Source of the DNA: JAPOXR01 sp963664715
Lineage (GTDB): Bacteria > Pseudomonadota > Alphaproteobacteria > Rhodobacterales > Rhodobacteraceae
Assembly: GCA_963664715.2 (NCBI GenBank)
Contig: CAXXUY010000011.1
Span: 496,001 to 560,000 of the forward strand
DNA: 64,000 nucleotides
Direction of reading: 5' to 3'
A model generated the notes under the pieces. That model ran no database searches and was not told the origin of the DNA. It saw nothing but the letters and a program-made list of their open reading frames with translations. This document shows positions 37,037 through 46,431 of the stretch, one piece after another. The position numbers and the translations under genes are program-made. Within the stretch, counting starts at the first letter, position 1. Each line of letters begins with the position of its first letter.

Positions 37037-37180
37037 GAAGAATGGGGCGGAACCGTTGACAGGGAAAGCCGCGAGAGCCAGGCGGCGTTCCACTGTCACT
37101 CCTGCGGTACCCGCCTGCATGCCGGCCACAATGCTGCGATCAACATCCGGCGTCGGAACACGCCGTCGAGGCTCGTGGAA
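37037..37180 (+). pseudogene. TnpB (IS200/IS605-type) C-terminal remnant
   Basis: In the frame through 37088, SRESQAAFHCHSCG, then RLHAGHNAAINIRRRN, matches the end of the TnpB zinc ribbon and the last RuvC motif. Only the second CxxC of the ribbon remains. The catalytic Asp of the usual HADxNAAxNI motif is Gly here. There are no matching upstream RuvC parts and no TnpA. A guide-RNA (omega RNA) end cannot be claimed. Confidence 0.62.
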
Positions 37181-37696
37181 GACGGTCATCGGGTCCCGTT
37201 GAGGCGAGAACCGGAAGGGGGCCCGTTGCCCGGAAAATCCTCGTCCTTCGGGGCGGGGAAGATGCCAAGACTGCTGTTCCCGGTGTCCCGGGTGCTTCCA
37301 ATCCAAAGCCGGTCATCAAAAAAAAGAGGCGAGGCGTCATGAACGGAACTGTCGATTGCAGAATGCCCTGTCGAGTTCGCTCGGTTTTCATTGGCTGCCG
37401 CACCGGGCTTCTGCCGGACCGTTCCTGCGGGATCCCCGGACCTGAAGGAATGGAAGGTACCCTGACATGACTTCACTGCCTTCCGGGCAGCACGTACATG
37501 CGTCAGGCGATTGTTCCGGGAGGCAGGGTGATGGAGAATATTGCAACTCTTCTGATCATGACCAGGCAACCTGACCAGGCAGTGCCTTCAATGTCCAGCA
37601 AGTTGACTTGATCCTACTCTGAGGGTACTCAGAAGTGGCTGCCTCGCGGAGACAGGACCAGTTTGATCTGCAGTCAAAGACCTAAAGGAGAACCAG

Positions 37697-38731
37697 ATGG
37701 CTAATTCCAGGACAAGTTACACGAGTCGGCGTTCCGTGCTGAAAGGCGGAATCGCCGCGTCAACGGCACTTGCTGCCCCAACCTTTTTCATCGGCAAGGC
37801 ACATGCCGCCAACGAAACACTGAAAATAGGGATCATTCCCGCATATTCCTTCGGCCTGTACTGGTTGATCCAGGATCAGGGGTTTGCGCCGGGGATTGAC
37901 ATGGAATTCTCGGTCTTCCCGTCGGGACCGCCGGCAATTGAAGCAATGGTGGGCGGATCGGTGGAGGCAATCACAGTGGGATCCGTGCCGCCACTGGCAG
38001 CGATGTTCCGGAAGGTGGCAGATTTTCGGGAAATCTCGATCTGCGGTGACGCATCCGGACTTTTCCAGATCGTCGGCGCGCCTGACGTCAAGTCGCTGGC
38101 GGACCTTGAAGGCAGGCAGATTGCTGTGACCTCGGGTTCGAATTTCGACTTCTTCCTTGATGTCGCGCTCGAGGTCAATGGCCTTGCGGACATGCCGTTG
38201 ACACGAGTGAACATGGAGCCGATTGACGGCCAGGCCGCATTTATCGCAGGCGCCGTTGACGCGACCGTGCCACTGGCCACTTCGCGCAAGCTGATCTACG
38301 ATGCACTTCCTGATGCCAACCTGCTTGTGGAAGGGTCGCAGATGCCCCTGGACGCTCGCCCGAGCATCATGGATGTTTTCATGACGACCCAACAGTCGGT
38401 TGACGCAAGGGAAGATGTCTATATCGAAGCTGTGAGCGCCTTCCATGACCAGGCTGTCGGGATGTTGCGAGATGACAATGCTGCGGTTGTCGAGAGGATG
38501 ATCGTCTGGCAGGAAGGCATGGGACGCGCTGGTGTCAAGGCAGCTGATGTCGAACCTTTGCTGAATGGCTACTTCTATTTCGACACCCAAGAGATCAAAG
38601 ACGTCTATGCCCAGGGCATACTTACGAACGCATTGCGGGTGCAGTCGGAATTCCTGGTTGCAAATGGACGAATCGGCGGAATGCCGAATCTCGATGAGTT
38701 GGTGTCGGACCAGATCGTGCTCAAGATCTGA
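37697..38731 (+). CDS. NMT1/SsuA-type ABC substrate-binding protein
   Basis: This 344-residue periplasmic protein has a twin-arginine type leader SRRSVLKGG (Arg 11-12) followed by a hydrophobic stretch ending AHAAN, so export as a folded protein by Tat is likely. The mature fold (LKIGIIPAYSFGLYWLIQDQGF; VGGSVEAITVGSVPPLA; ADLEGRQIAVTSGSN) is of the NMT1/THI5/SsuA group that binds taurine, sulfonates, nitrate or pyrimidine precursors. The ligand is not predictable by eye. AAAGGAGA precedes the ATG. It is the first gene of a three-gene importer. Confidence 0.87.
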   Translation: MANSRTSYTSRRSVLKGGIAASTALAAPTFFIGKAHAANETLKIGIIPAYSFGLYWLIQDQGFAPGIDMEFSVFPSGPPAIEAMVGGSVEAITVGSVPPLAAMFRKVADFREISICGDASGLFQIVGAPDVKSLADLEGRQIAVTSGSNFDFFLDVALEVNGLADMPLTRVNMEPIDGQAAFIAGAVDATVPLATSRKLIYDALPDANLLVEGSQMPLDARPSIMDVFMTTQQSVDAREDVYIEAVSAFHDQAVGMLRDDNAAVVERMIVWQEGMGRAGVKAADVEPLLNGYFYFDTQEIKDVYAQGILTNALRVQSEFLVANGRIGGMPNLDELVSDQIVLKI

Positions 38732-38736
38732 GGTCC

Positions 38737-39513
38737 ATGAAATCTCTTGTTAAACTATTGTCAGGGCGCCTGTTGCTGGGCGCCCTTTCAGTATCAATCG
38801 TTCTTGCGGCCTATGCGTGGGTCACCAATCTTCCCGAAAACAATCCTTCGCTGTTGCCGCCGATCTCCCATGTCATCAGGTCATTCTTCACGAACATAGA
38901 CAGCGGTGTCCTGTTTGACGCATTGGGAGCCAGTCTCTATCGCATCTGTCTGGGCTTCATGTACGGTACCACCTGCGCCCTGTTTCTCGGATGCCTCGTC
39001 GGTTGGTACAAGACAATCGAGTATCTGTTTGATCCGCTTATCGAGGCCATACGACCGATTCCCCCCTTGGCCTATATCCCGATCATCATCATCTGGTTCG
39101 GAATCGAAGAATTCAGCCGAGTGCTCCTGATTTCCATCGCCTGTTTCATGGTGTGCGTTGTCAACGTGATTGCCGGAATGAAGAATGTGCCACAGGTTTA
39201 CGTGGATGCGGCATCGACCATGGGCGCGTCGAGATTCCAGATCTTCCGGACCGTGGCGATCCCGGCCGCCACTCCTTTCATAATCACTGGATACCGGATT
39301 GCCCTTGCCGCGGCCTGGACCACGCTCGTCGCTGCTGAACTGATCGCCGCACCGAGCGGGCTCGGCTTCCTCCTGCAAGAGGGTCGGCGCTACTTCCTGA
39401 CTGACCAGGTCATGATGATTATCGTGATAATCGGCGTCTGTGCGTTCACGATGGACCGGATATTCCGGGCTATACAGCGACGACTGATGCGATGGTCGGA
39501 GGCCCGAGAGTAA
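38737..39513 (+). CDS. ABC transporter permease, SsuC/TauC type
   Basis: This 258-residue permease has about six hydrophobic segments and the EAA-like loop YVDAASTMGASRFQIFRTVAIP. The region IRPIPPLAYIPIIIIWFG is typical of SsuC/TauC/ThiX permeases. It starts 5 bases after the binding-protein gene, and its stop overlaps the ATPase start (TAATG). Confidence 0.9.
   Translation: MKSLVKLLSGRLLLGALSVSIVLAAYAWVTNLPENNPSLLPPISHVIRSFFTNIDSGVLFDALGASLYRICLGFMYGTTCALFLGCLVGWYKTIEYLFDPLIEAIRPIPPLAYIPIIIIWFGIEEFSRVLLISIACFMVCVVNVIAGMKNVPQVYVDAASTMGASRFQIFRTVAIPAATPFIITGYRIALAAAWTTLVAAELIAAPSGLGFLLQEGRRYFLTDQVMMIIVIIGVCAFTMDRIFRAIQRRLMRWSEARE
38763..38786 (+). promoter_or_regulatory. Terminator-like hairpin at the start of the permease gene
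   Basis: AGGGCGCC (38763-38770) and GGCGCCCT (38779-38786) form a perfect 8-bp stem, followed by only two further T. It lies in codons 9-17 of the permease gene, about 30 bases after the binding-protein stop, the same relative place as hairpins in the other ABC loci of this window. Confidence 0.45.
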
Positions 39514-40268
39514 TGTCCGAAATCCGCGTCATTGACCTGTCACACACCTTCGGAAAGGGTACACCGGACGCGTTGACAGTCCTTGAGGATATTGACCTCG
39601 ACTTCCTGTCGGGAAGCTTCAATACGATCATAGGAACATCAGGTTGCGGAAAATCAACGCTGCTGAAGATGATGGCCGGGCTGTACGCGCCGACCGAAGG
39701 ATCCACTACCCTTGATGGCGAACTGATAACCGGTACGGGTCCTGAACGCGGTATGGTCTTTCAGCAGGATGCAGTGTTCCCATGGATGACGGTGGCGAAA
39801 AACGTCTCCTATGGACCTCGCTTGCGCGGTGCGAGCAAGAGGGAACAGCGCAAGATCGAGGCGAAGTGGATCAGGATTGTCGGGCTCGAAGGCTTCGAGG
39901 ACCGCTGGCCCCGGGAATTGTCGGGGGGGATGCGCAAGCGTGTGGATATTGGCAGGGTCTATGCCAACGATCCTGAAGTGCTTCTGATGGATGAGCCGTT
40001 TGGCGCGCTCGACGCGCAAACCAAGGAGCGAATGCAGACCGACCTGCTGGACGCCTGGAGTGTATCGAAAAAGACGATCATATTCGTCACGCATGATCTC
40101 GAGGAAGCAATTTTCCTCTCTGACAAGATCATGGTCATGTCTGCCAGGCCCGGACGAATCCGGCACATTGAAGAGGTTGCCCTGCCGCGCCCGCGTACCA
40201 ACGAAATGAGACTCACCGACGAGTTCCTCAACATCAAACGCAAATTGTGGGGTATGCTTGAACACTGA
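39513..40268 (+). CDS. ABC transporter ATP-binding protein, SsuB/TauB type
   Basis: This 251-residue ATPase has Walker A GTSGCGKST at about 41-49, signature LSGGMRKRV, Walker B LLMDEPFGALDAQT and the switch region THDLEEA. ATG 39513 overlaps the permease stop by one base, and GGAGG lies about 10 bases upstream. It should energise uptake with the two preceding genes. Confidence 0.92.
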   Translation: MSEIRVIDLSHTFGKGTPDALTVLEDIDLDFLSGSFNTIIGTSGCGKSTLLKMMAGLYAPTEGSTTLDGELITGTGPERGMVFQQDAVFPWMTVAKNVSYGPRLRGASKREQRKIEAKWIRIVGLEGFEDRWPRELSGGMRKRVDIGRVYANDPEVLLMDEPFGALDAQTKERMQTDLLDAWSVSKKTIIFVTHDLEEAIFLSDKIMVMSARPGRIRHIEEVALPRPRTNEMRLTDEFLNIKRKLWGMLEH

Positions 40269-40354
40269 GCAAATTCTGGCATTTCCGGACGAAATCAGTC
40301 GACTCCCCTGGCAGTTGTATCCCGCTGGCTCTTGGCAGGTCGCAGAACGGCTCG

Positions 40355-41185
40355 ATGAACCGCGCTGACGGCAACGGTCGCCGGTCGGGACGCCCGAATT
40401 ATGAGCGGGCGGATGGCATATCGGCCGCGGTATTCAGGCGCGAGGGCCAGAGGGTCGTGCTGTCACGGGACAACAGGGCTCCATTGTGGCAACAGCTCTG
40501 CAACCAGCTCGAAAACCTGATCTACAGTGGCAAGATAGCGGAAAAGTCCCGCATACCTTCCGAGCCGGCTCTCTGCGAGATATTCGAGGTGTCACGCCCG
40601 GTCATACGAAAGGCGCTTGCAAGCCTCTCGGCAAAGGGGCTTGTCGTGAAACTGCCGCGCAAGGGAATCTATGTTGGCGACCGCGTCCGCGACGCGGATT
40701 TCGTGACAACGAATCTCAACCTCTTCGAGGACATGCTCGCCAGAGGCAGGAGAATCGATACGGACACGTTCGAGCTTCGACGAACAGCGCCGGATCAGGA
40801 GGAAGCAAAGGCGCTCGGACTCTCGGAGCGCGATGAAGTCGTTCGTGTCGGGCGCGTGTTCTGGATCGACGGCCAGCCGATTACCTGTACACGCATGACA
40901 TTTCCTGCCGAAAAGGTCCCGGGATTCGAGAACTTCGATGTCGAAGGCCAGTCGATCCTCGGACTCATCAGCGAAGTCTTTGGTCGGAGGGCCTACCGTG
41001 CGGAAAGATGGTTCAATGCCGTGATGCCCAACGCCGAGGTGATTGAACGCATGGGCATCCCGGCGAATCGTCCCTTGATCTGGATCGAGTCGATCGCATT
41101 TGAACGCGATGGCTCGCCCCTCGAATTCTACCGGGCTCATTACGACTCAAACGCTGCTCGAATTCACGTGTCAATTTCGGACTGA
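40355..41185 (+). CDS. GntR-family regulator with UTRA domain
   Basis: This 276-residue protein has an N-terminal winged helix (QQLCNQLENLIYSGK, then EIFEVSRPVIRKALASLSAKGLV, LPRKGIYVGD) and a C-terminal UTRA ligand domain (RRTAPDQEEAKALGLSERDEVVRVGRVF). It is probably the local regulator of the SsuABC-type importer just upstream, from which it is separated by 86 bases. The ligand is unknown. Confidence 0.88.
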   Translation: MNRADGNGRRSGRPNYERADGISAAVFRREGQRVVLSRDNRAPLWQQLCNQLENLIYSGKIAEKSRIPSEPALCEIFEVSRPVIRKALASLSAKGLVVKLPRKGIYVGDRVRDADFVTTNLNLFEDMLARGRRIDTDTFELRRTAPDQEEAKALGLSERDEVVRVGRVFWIDGQPITCTRMTFPAEKVPGFENFDVEGQSILGLISEVFGRRAYRAERWFNAVMPNAEVIERMGIPANRPLIWIESIAFERDGSPLEFYRAHYDSNAARIHVSISD

Positions 41186-41380
41186 CCGCCGGTATTGTCG
41201 TCAAGGCAGGCGCCGGATTGTCACTGCTGTCCAGGTTCCCATGGGTGAACAGCAGTTCTCGTCGCGCCTGTCCCCGTGCTTCTGGCTTGTGCGACTGCTC
41301 TTCCACGCCCCTCAGGGCATGCAGTCCGGCGGGGATCACCGGCCTACGACCCTGCACCACGGGAGTCTTTGCGTGCATGG

Positions 41381-42391
41381 TTACTTGGGCGGTGGAGACG
41401 TGCTCCTTCGAACGACCAGGCGTGGCTCGGGTTCCTCGACAATAATCCGCTCGGTTGCCGGATGAGTCCCCCCTGCAACCAGGCTCACAGATTCGTATCC
41501 CATTTCGAACAGGGGCATCGCCACGGTTGTCAGCGGGGGGTTGAGAAACTCTGCCAACTGGATGTCGTGTATCGCCACGAGTGAAATGTCTTCCGGTACT
41601 CGCAGTCCGCGCCGCCTGATCGCTTCCAGTGCCCCGATCGCCGCCATGACGTTCAGGCAGAGTAGCCCGGTGATCCGATTGTTCCGTTCAAGTAGGGCAT
41701 CCGTCTGTTCCAGACCACCCGCAATGCTCGAACCGGCATAGACGACTCCCTCCGATTTTTGGTCCATGCCCGCACTTGCCAGTTCTGCCGAGTAGCCGGC
41801 AACCCTCACATCAGTGAAGGTGAGGCCGGCCCCGGTGGCAATACATCCGATTTCCGTGTGTCCCAGTTCCATGAGGTGCCTGGTTGCCAACCTCGACGCG
41901 GCCTCGTCAGGCAGCATGACCAGGCAGGCGTCGGCTCGTAGCTCAGTCTGGAGAAGAACGGTGGGAACGTTTCTGTGAGCCGCCCTCGACAGGACGCTTT
42001 CCGCGATACCGCCCCCGGACTGGATTATCAGGCCATCCACCCCTCTCCCGCCGATCAGTTTGGCCAATTGTGCCGTACTGTCGTCACCAGCCGAAGAATC
42101 ACAAATCAGCAGTGCCTTGCCTGACTTTGCCGCGGAGAGCTGTGCGCCGCGCATGAAGTTCGCATAGACCGGGTTGGATACATCGTTAACAACGACAGCA
42201 ACGAGCCCGGACCGTGCGAACTTCAATGACTGTGCAGCCACATTTGGAAGGTAGTCGAGGTCGCTTATTGCCTTCCGGACCCGATCCCGTGTATCCCCGC
42301 TGATCCTCAAGGATGCGTCGTCGCTTGCAACCCTGGAAACAACTGCCGTTGATACCCCAGCTGCCTTGGCAATGTCTTCAAGTTTGGTCAA
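41381..42391 (-). CDS. LacI-family transcriptional regulator
   Basis: This 336-residue protein has the N-terminal helix-turn-helix (LEDIAKAAGVSTAVVSRVA) and hinge, then a periplasmic-binding-like sugar domain. It lies downstream of the Tm-1-like and aldolase genes on the same strand, so it is likely the regulator of this divergent catabolic cluster. An imperfect palindrome is found 24 bases upstream of its start (42415-42430). Confidence 0.9.
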   Translation of the reverse strand: MTKLEDIAKAAGVSTAVVSRVASDDASLRISGDTRDRVRKAISDLDYLPNVAAQSLKFARSGLVAVVVNDVSNPVYANFMRGAQLSAAKSGKALLICDSSAGDDSTAQLAKLIGGRGVDGLIIQSGGGIAESVLSRAAHRNVPTVLLQTELRADACLVMLPDEAASRLATRHLMELGHTEIGCIATGAGLTFTDVRVAGYSAELASAGMDQKSEGVVYAGSSIAGGLEQTDALLERNNRITGLLCLNVMAAIGALEAIRRRGLRVPEDISLVAIHDIQLAEFLNPPLTTVAMPLFEMGYESVSLVAGGTHPATERIIVEEPEPRLVVRRSTSPPPK

Positions 42392-42414
42392 TTCTCAGCA
42401 GGCACCTGTTCAAA

Positions 42415-42430
42415 CATTCGCAAGTGAATG
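42415..42430. promoter_or_regulatory. Candidate LacI-type operator before the LacI gene
   Basis: CATTCGCAAGTGAATG has CATTC and GAATG arms around a GCAAGT centre. The core TTCGCAAGTGAA has near-mirror symmetry, as in LacI-family sites. It lies between the aldolase stop and the LacI start. Binding is inferred. Confidence 0.35.
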
Positions 42431-42464
42431 ATTGGCGGCCTGCCACCGTCTGATCAACCGTTTC

Positions 42465-43139
42465 TCAGATTCGGGGAAAGCAGCCTGGATCCCCAGCTTC
42501 GCCACCACTCCTTAACGACTCATCATAGACCTTTTTGATCACTGTTGCTGCAAAGGTGCTGTGAATTGATTCCTCCAGGAGTTCGACGATGTACTGGGCC
42601 CCCATCAGGTTCTTGCCAACTCCGATCGTTCCGTGTGAACGCAACAGGGCAGCCCTGACCTGCCTGTCGGCAAAAACGGGCCCAACCTCAGCAGCTCCCT
42701 GCGGGTTGTTGCCTGGTGCCAGATCTATGCATGGGACCAGTGTGCCGAGCTTTCCCACCGATTGGACAGTCGGACAGCGGAACGGCATGTTCAGATGAGA
42801 GTAGCCAATTGCCCAGGGCGAATGAACGTGGACGATCGCGTCCACTTCCGGACGGACTTGGTAGATTGCGCAGTGGAATTGCAGGTCCTTGGATGGCTTG
42901 CCGCCCCCGTCAAGCACGTTTCCAGAAAGATCGCAAACCATCAGGTTCCATTCAGTGCATTCGTTGAAGCCAATTCCGCTGGGCTTGATGACAATGGCAT
43001 TCCCGTCATCGAGACGAGTCGAAAGGTTGCCACCTGAATTTGTCTGTAGCCCGAGTGAAAAACTGCGCTTCGCAATGTCTATCAGTTCTCTCTTCGTCTC
43101 GGCCAGGTTGTCCTGATCGATGATTGGGCCCTGTGTCAT
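42465..43139 (-). CDS. Class II aldolase/adducin family protein, short form
   Basis: This 224-residue protein has the family's glycine motif (SGGNLSTRL), the zinc-site HVHSP and RSHG histidines, and PSGIGF. The position that is normally the catalytic Glu (SSE in FucA) reads KPSKDLQFH, so Asp replaces Glu. This may mean a decarboxylase/epimerase-like role or altered chemistry. Related enzymes cleave fuculose, ribulose or tetronate phosphates. Its ATG overlaps the stop of the Tm-1-like gene (ATGA). Confidence 0.86.
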   Translation of the reverse strand: MTQGPIIDQDNLAETKRELIDIAKRSFSLGLQTNSGGNLSTRLDDGNAIVIKPSGIGFNECTEWNLMVCDLSGNVLDGGGKPSKDLQFHCAIYQVRPEVDAIVHVHSPWAIGYSHLNMPFRCPTVQSVGKLGTLVPCIDLAPGNNPQGAAEVGPVFADRQVRAALLRSHGTIGVGKNLMGAQYIVELLEESIHSTFAATVIKKVYDESLRSGGEAGDPGCFPRI

Positions 43140-44314
43140 GGGCGGTGTCCTTTCCTGTACATGTCCATCAATTCCGTCAACTTGCCAGCGGCAAGCTCCG
43201 CCGTGGCGGGATCATTTACGTGACCATCGGTGCGAAGGATCTCCACATTGCCCCTGGATTCCGCCAAGACCGCGTCGGCGAATGCCTCGCGACCCTTCCG
43301 GTTTTCCAGTGTACCCCCAGGCCGGTCTTCCGATGAAAATCCACCCATCGGAATGATGACGGCTGCAGCAGCACCGGAACTGGAAAGCCTCCCTGCTAGC
43401 GCGCGGCCGAGGCCCGCCAATTCATCAACCAACAGGCCAATATGAGCGAGTTCGGGACTGTGAGAGTATTGTGGCCTTCCTCCCGGATCCAGACCAAAGG
43501 CTGCACCGCGGGGCCTGGTCATGAAATTCATTCCGCCGGCCAGCAACACCCTTGGGCATCCTGCCGGAGCATCAAACCGGTTCTGCGCAACGCTTGTATC
43601 CGGATCCAGGCAGAGACTGACCAGTTCGTGGATCGTATAGTCCAGGATCCCGCAGAAAACGTCTCTGCAAGCCAGTCTCGCCAATGTGTTGCCTCCATAG
43701 CCGTTGGCATGGAAGACGGCGCATTCGTATCCTGCGGTCTCGAGTTTGCACTTGGCCATGTTGACACCCCGGGACGTGATACCAAGGGCTGTGATGGCAA
43801 CCAGTTCCCTGCAACCCGCAATGCCATAGACCGGCTCCAATTCTGCAAGCCCGATCACGGTTTTGGCGGCTGCACGCAAGACCTGCCTTGTAATCCGGTT
43901 CAATCCCTCGATGTCTGCAACTGCCGGAATGATGATGGCGTCATCCAGCCCCGCGACTTTGCGAGTGTCGAAGGCTTGTGTCGTGATCAGAACTTTCCAG
44001 GAGTCTGCACCCCCTAGCGACAGCGCGCCGGCAGCAATCTGGCTTCCGGTCCCGCCGCCCATTCCGACCACGACCCGCAATTCTGAACCGCGGGATTTCC
44101 CGGCGAGTTCGGAACTGGCCGTTTGCGATGCTCTTGTCATCGCGGAGAGCTTTTCTTCACCCGCAAGCCATTGCTCACCGGACTCTATCGATGCATCAAT
44201 TACCAGGCATTCACCACCCAGTTCGATGATGCGGTCTTTCAGGTAGTTGGCTTCGGCAGATTTTGTCGCAAGCGTCGCGACAATTGCCACGGTTGGCTTC
44301 GCCACTTCGGTCAA
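43136..44314 (-). CDS. Tm-1-like/UPF0261 ATP-binding protein
   Basis: This 392-residue protein matches the Tm-1-like family (TVAIVATLATKSAEANYLKDRI, VVGMGGGTGSQIAAGAL, ADIEGLNRIT). Plant Tm-1 binds ATP and blocks tobamovirus replication. In bacteria these proteins often sit in catabolic clusters and their reaction is unknown. Here it is the first gene of a three-gene minus-strand operon with an aldolase and a LacI regulator, which argues for a sugar-acid catabolic role. Confidence 0.87.
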   Translation of the reverse strand: MTEVAKPTVAIVATLATKSAEANYLKDRIIELGGECLVIDASIESGEQWLAGEEKLSAMTRASQTASSELAGKSRGSELRVVVGMGGGTGSQIAAGALSLGGADSWKVLITTQAFDTRKVAGLDDAIIIPAVADIEGLNRITRQVLRAAAKTVIGLAELEPVYGIAGCRELVAITALGITSRGVNMAKCKLETAGYECAVFHANGYGGNTLARLACRDVFCGILDYTIHELVSLCLDPDTSVAQNRFDAPAGCPRVLLAGGMNFMTRPRGAAFGLDPGGRPQYSHSPELAHIGLLVDELAGLGRALAGRLSSSGAAAAVIIPMGGFSSEDRPGGTLENRKGREAFADAVLAESRGNVEILRTDGHVNDPATAELAAGKLTELMDMYRKGHRP

Positions 44315-44708
44315 TTTACCACCCGCAAGGAATTGTCGGCCCCCTCAGGATGCCCGGTCGCAACCAGGTCTCCCGTCGTTTCGAATTCCTGTTTCCGGGA
44401 GCTTGCCCATCCTGATGAACTCTCCTGGTATGGACAGAGCCCTTCCTTCATGCGCTGGACCGTCGATTGCCTGGTTCCCAGATAAACTGTTCTGCCGGTT
44501 TCAGCCACGGGAAAAGGAAGTTCGGACCTTGTCGCATGAAGCAATCAATTGCCGGCCGGACAGCAGTTGCCAACGGAGATGCAGAAATCGAAGCGGGTTC
44601 TTCCGGTGATCCCGGGCTGCATCCGGAGTCATTCAAATTCGGGTTTGCAAGTCGGAACGAATTCCGAATACAGCCTTCGCCAATCGATATCTTGCAAGGG
44701 AGACCCGA
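44315..44708. other. Divergent promoter region of the sugar cluster
   Basis: This 394-base gap between the Tm-1-like gene (-) and the MBL gene (+) should carry both promoters. No gene was supported in it and no clear palindromic operator was seen by eye. Confidence 0.45.
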
Positions 44709-45554
44709 ATGGGAATTGCAGAAACCAGAATCTATCCGATCAACACCGGCTGGCTTGAAGCCGATTTGGGAACCTACGTCTTCTGGAAAGGTCCGGCAGG
44801 CGAGAAAATCTGGAATCCCGTCTACTGTTTTTACGTCGACACCGGTGAACACAGGATCATGGTCGACACGGGGCTGTGCGACGAGGAACGAGCGACAAGA
44901 TACCACCACAAATGCCAGAAGCGCGGTTGCCTGGAAGCGCATGTGCACCTTCGCGAAAGGCTGGGTGTAAGCCCCGATGACATCGACATTGTCATTCTGA
45001 CGCACCTGCACTGGGATCATGTCCAGAACATGAAGGAGTTCCGGAACGCGCGCTACATCTGCCCCGAGAAGGAAATCAAATGGGCCTACAATCCACTTCC
45101 TCTCTATTACAGGACCTATGAATCCCCCATGCTCGGGATCGAACCGGCATATAGCGGATGCAGCTTCGAGCTCGTTCACGGGCCGACGAAGATCGTGCCC
45201 GGTGTCTCCATGTTCGACACTCCAGGTCATTCACCGGGGCACATGTCCGTAACGGTGACGACAAGTGCAGGAGACATTGTCATTGCCGGTGATGCGATCT
45301 TCCAGGCACGAAACATGGAACCGAATGAGGATGAACTGTGGCGGTATTGGGTCCCTGCGCGATTCGTCAATTCCATCGAGGGATGGAAGTCGGTCGAGGA
45401 GATCGACAAGCGCGCTGATTACATTCTCCCATGTCACGATGAAGCTGCCGGCGAACATGAAGCCTATCCCTTTGACGGCATGGAACTGCGGGAACGCAGG
45501 AGAGTGGTTCCGGGTATGCCATTCTATTTTGCTGACATGCCGGAGCATTGCTGA
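44709..45554 (+). CDS. MBL-fold hydrolase, N-acyl-homoserine lactonase-like
   Basis: This 281-residue protein has HxHxDH in THLHWDHVQN, the later GHSPGHMS histidine, the GDAIF Asp and the C-terminal CHDE. It resembles the AttM/AiiA lactonase group. In this kinase/aldolase operon a sugar-lactone substrate is at least as likely as a quorum signal (inference). It starts GACCCGAATGGG with GGGAGA upstream and is followed one base later by the HAD gene. Confidence 0.86.
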   Translation: MGIAETRIYPINTGWLEADLGTYVFWKGPAGEKIWNPVYCFYVDTGEHRIMVDTGLCDEERATRYHHKCQKRGCLEAHVHLRERLGVSPDDIDIVILTHLHWDHVQNMKEFRNARYICPEKEIKWAYNPLPLYYRTYESPMLGIEPAYSGCSFELVHGPTKIVPGVSMFDTPGHSPGHMSVTVTTSAGDIVIAGDAIFQARNMEPNEDELWRYWVPARFVNSIEGWKSVEEIDKRADYILPCHDEAAGEHEAYPFDGMELRERRRVVPGMPFYFADMPEHC

Positions 45555-45555
45555 G

Positions 45556-46431
45556 GTGACGGTTCTGACCGCCGGGCTGCGCGATATCTCGGACAATTTT
45601 GATGTTGCCGTACTCGATCAGTACGGTGTGCTGCATAACGGATTTGAGCCGTATGATTCTGCAAATGACGCCCTCGGATTCCTGAAGAAGTCTTGCAAGC
45701 CTGTCGTGGTTCTTTCCAATTCCGGGAAAAGGGCGCAGCTCAACAAGGACCGCATCAGGCAATTGGGTGTGAGGTTGAGCCCGAACAGTCATGTCGCAAC
45801 CTCGGGCGAAACCTGCTGGCAGGACTTTGAATCCGGTGAACTGGTCTTTTCGCCGAAGGGAAGGCAACTTGTCCACCCGATCGAAGCCTGGGAAGGAGAC
45901 GCCCTCATATGGGCCACGGGGAACAGCCGCATTGAAATCGTGCCAGAACTTGACCGTGCTGATGTCCTTTTGGTGATGGGAATGCCCGAACCAAAGAAAG
46001 CTGACTCCTTGCATTCAGTGCTCGAACAGGCCTGCAGGCTTCGCCTGCCCATGATCTGCACCAACCCCGACAAGATGTCTCCGGGCCAGGACAGCAACCT
46101 GCCCTCGCCCGGAACGATTGCCGACCGGTACGAGGCGCTTGGAGGTCGGGTCATCTGGTATGGAAAACCCTATCCAAGGTTGTTCGAGGCCGTGGGCAAC
46201 AGGTTTCCGGACGTGGAGCCGGAGAGATTCCTGATGGTCGGCGATTCGATGGAACATGACGTTGCCGGGGCAAGAAATGTCGGGTGGTCGACTGCCCTCG
46301 TGCGTGGCGGGATACACAGGGACGAATTCAAGACAGCTACCGACGGTGATTCCATTCTCGCAGGTCTGGGTCAGTTGGCTGCCAGGTACGGAGGCGTCAC
46401 GCCTGACTATTCACTGGCGGCACTTCGATGA
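45556..46431 (+). CDS. HAD-IIA family phosphatase (TIGR01459-like)
   Basis: This 291-residue protein has HAD motif I in VLDQYGVLHNG, motif II in VVLSNSGKR and motif III/IV in GKPYPRLFE and MVGDSMEHDVAGA, so it belongs to the NagD/phosphatase-type HAD-IIA group. I use GTG 45556, which follows the MBL stop by one base. Longer in-frame starts lie inside the MBL gene. Its end overlaps the aldolase start by 4 bases. It probably removes phosphate from a sugar phosphate. Confidence 0.87.
   Translation: MTVLTAGLRDISDNFDVAVLDQYGVLHNGFEPYDSANDALGFLKKSCKPVVVLSNSGKRAQLNKDRIRQLGVRLSPNSHVATSGETCWQDFESGELVFSPKGRQLVHPIEAWEGDALIWATGNSRIEIVPELDRADVLLVMGMPEPKKADSLHSVLEQACRLRLPMICTNPDKMSPGQDSNLPSPGTIADRYEALGGRVIWYGKPYPRLFEAVGNRFPDVEPERFLMVGDSMEHDVAGARNVGWSTALVRGGIHRDEFKTATDGDSILAGLGQLAARYGGVTPDYSLAALR

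Larger units (their letters stand above)
36314..37696. other. Degenerate region without intact genes
   Basis: This 1.4-kb stretch separates two ABC loci. It contains a dehydrogenase C-terminal fragment (-) and a TnpB zinc-ribbon remnant (+), listed separately. Between them (about 36890-37056) is an unassigned stretch that reads SVRQKADLIRAILGHN. The right end holds the start region of the next operon: TTGACT (37603-37608) and TACTCA (37626-37631) 17 bases apart form a weak promoter, with a CTGAG/CTCAG repeat around the -10. Confidence 0.55.

Noticed and set aside
44448..45230. 260-residue minus-strand frame opposite the MBL gene
   Set aside because: It is antisense to a well-supported MBL-fold gene with all zinc motifs. 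No motifs of its own.
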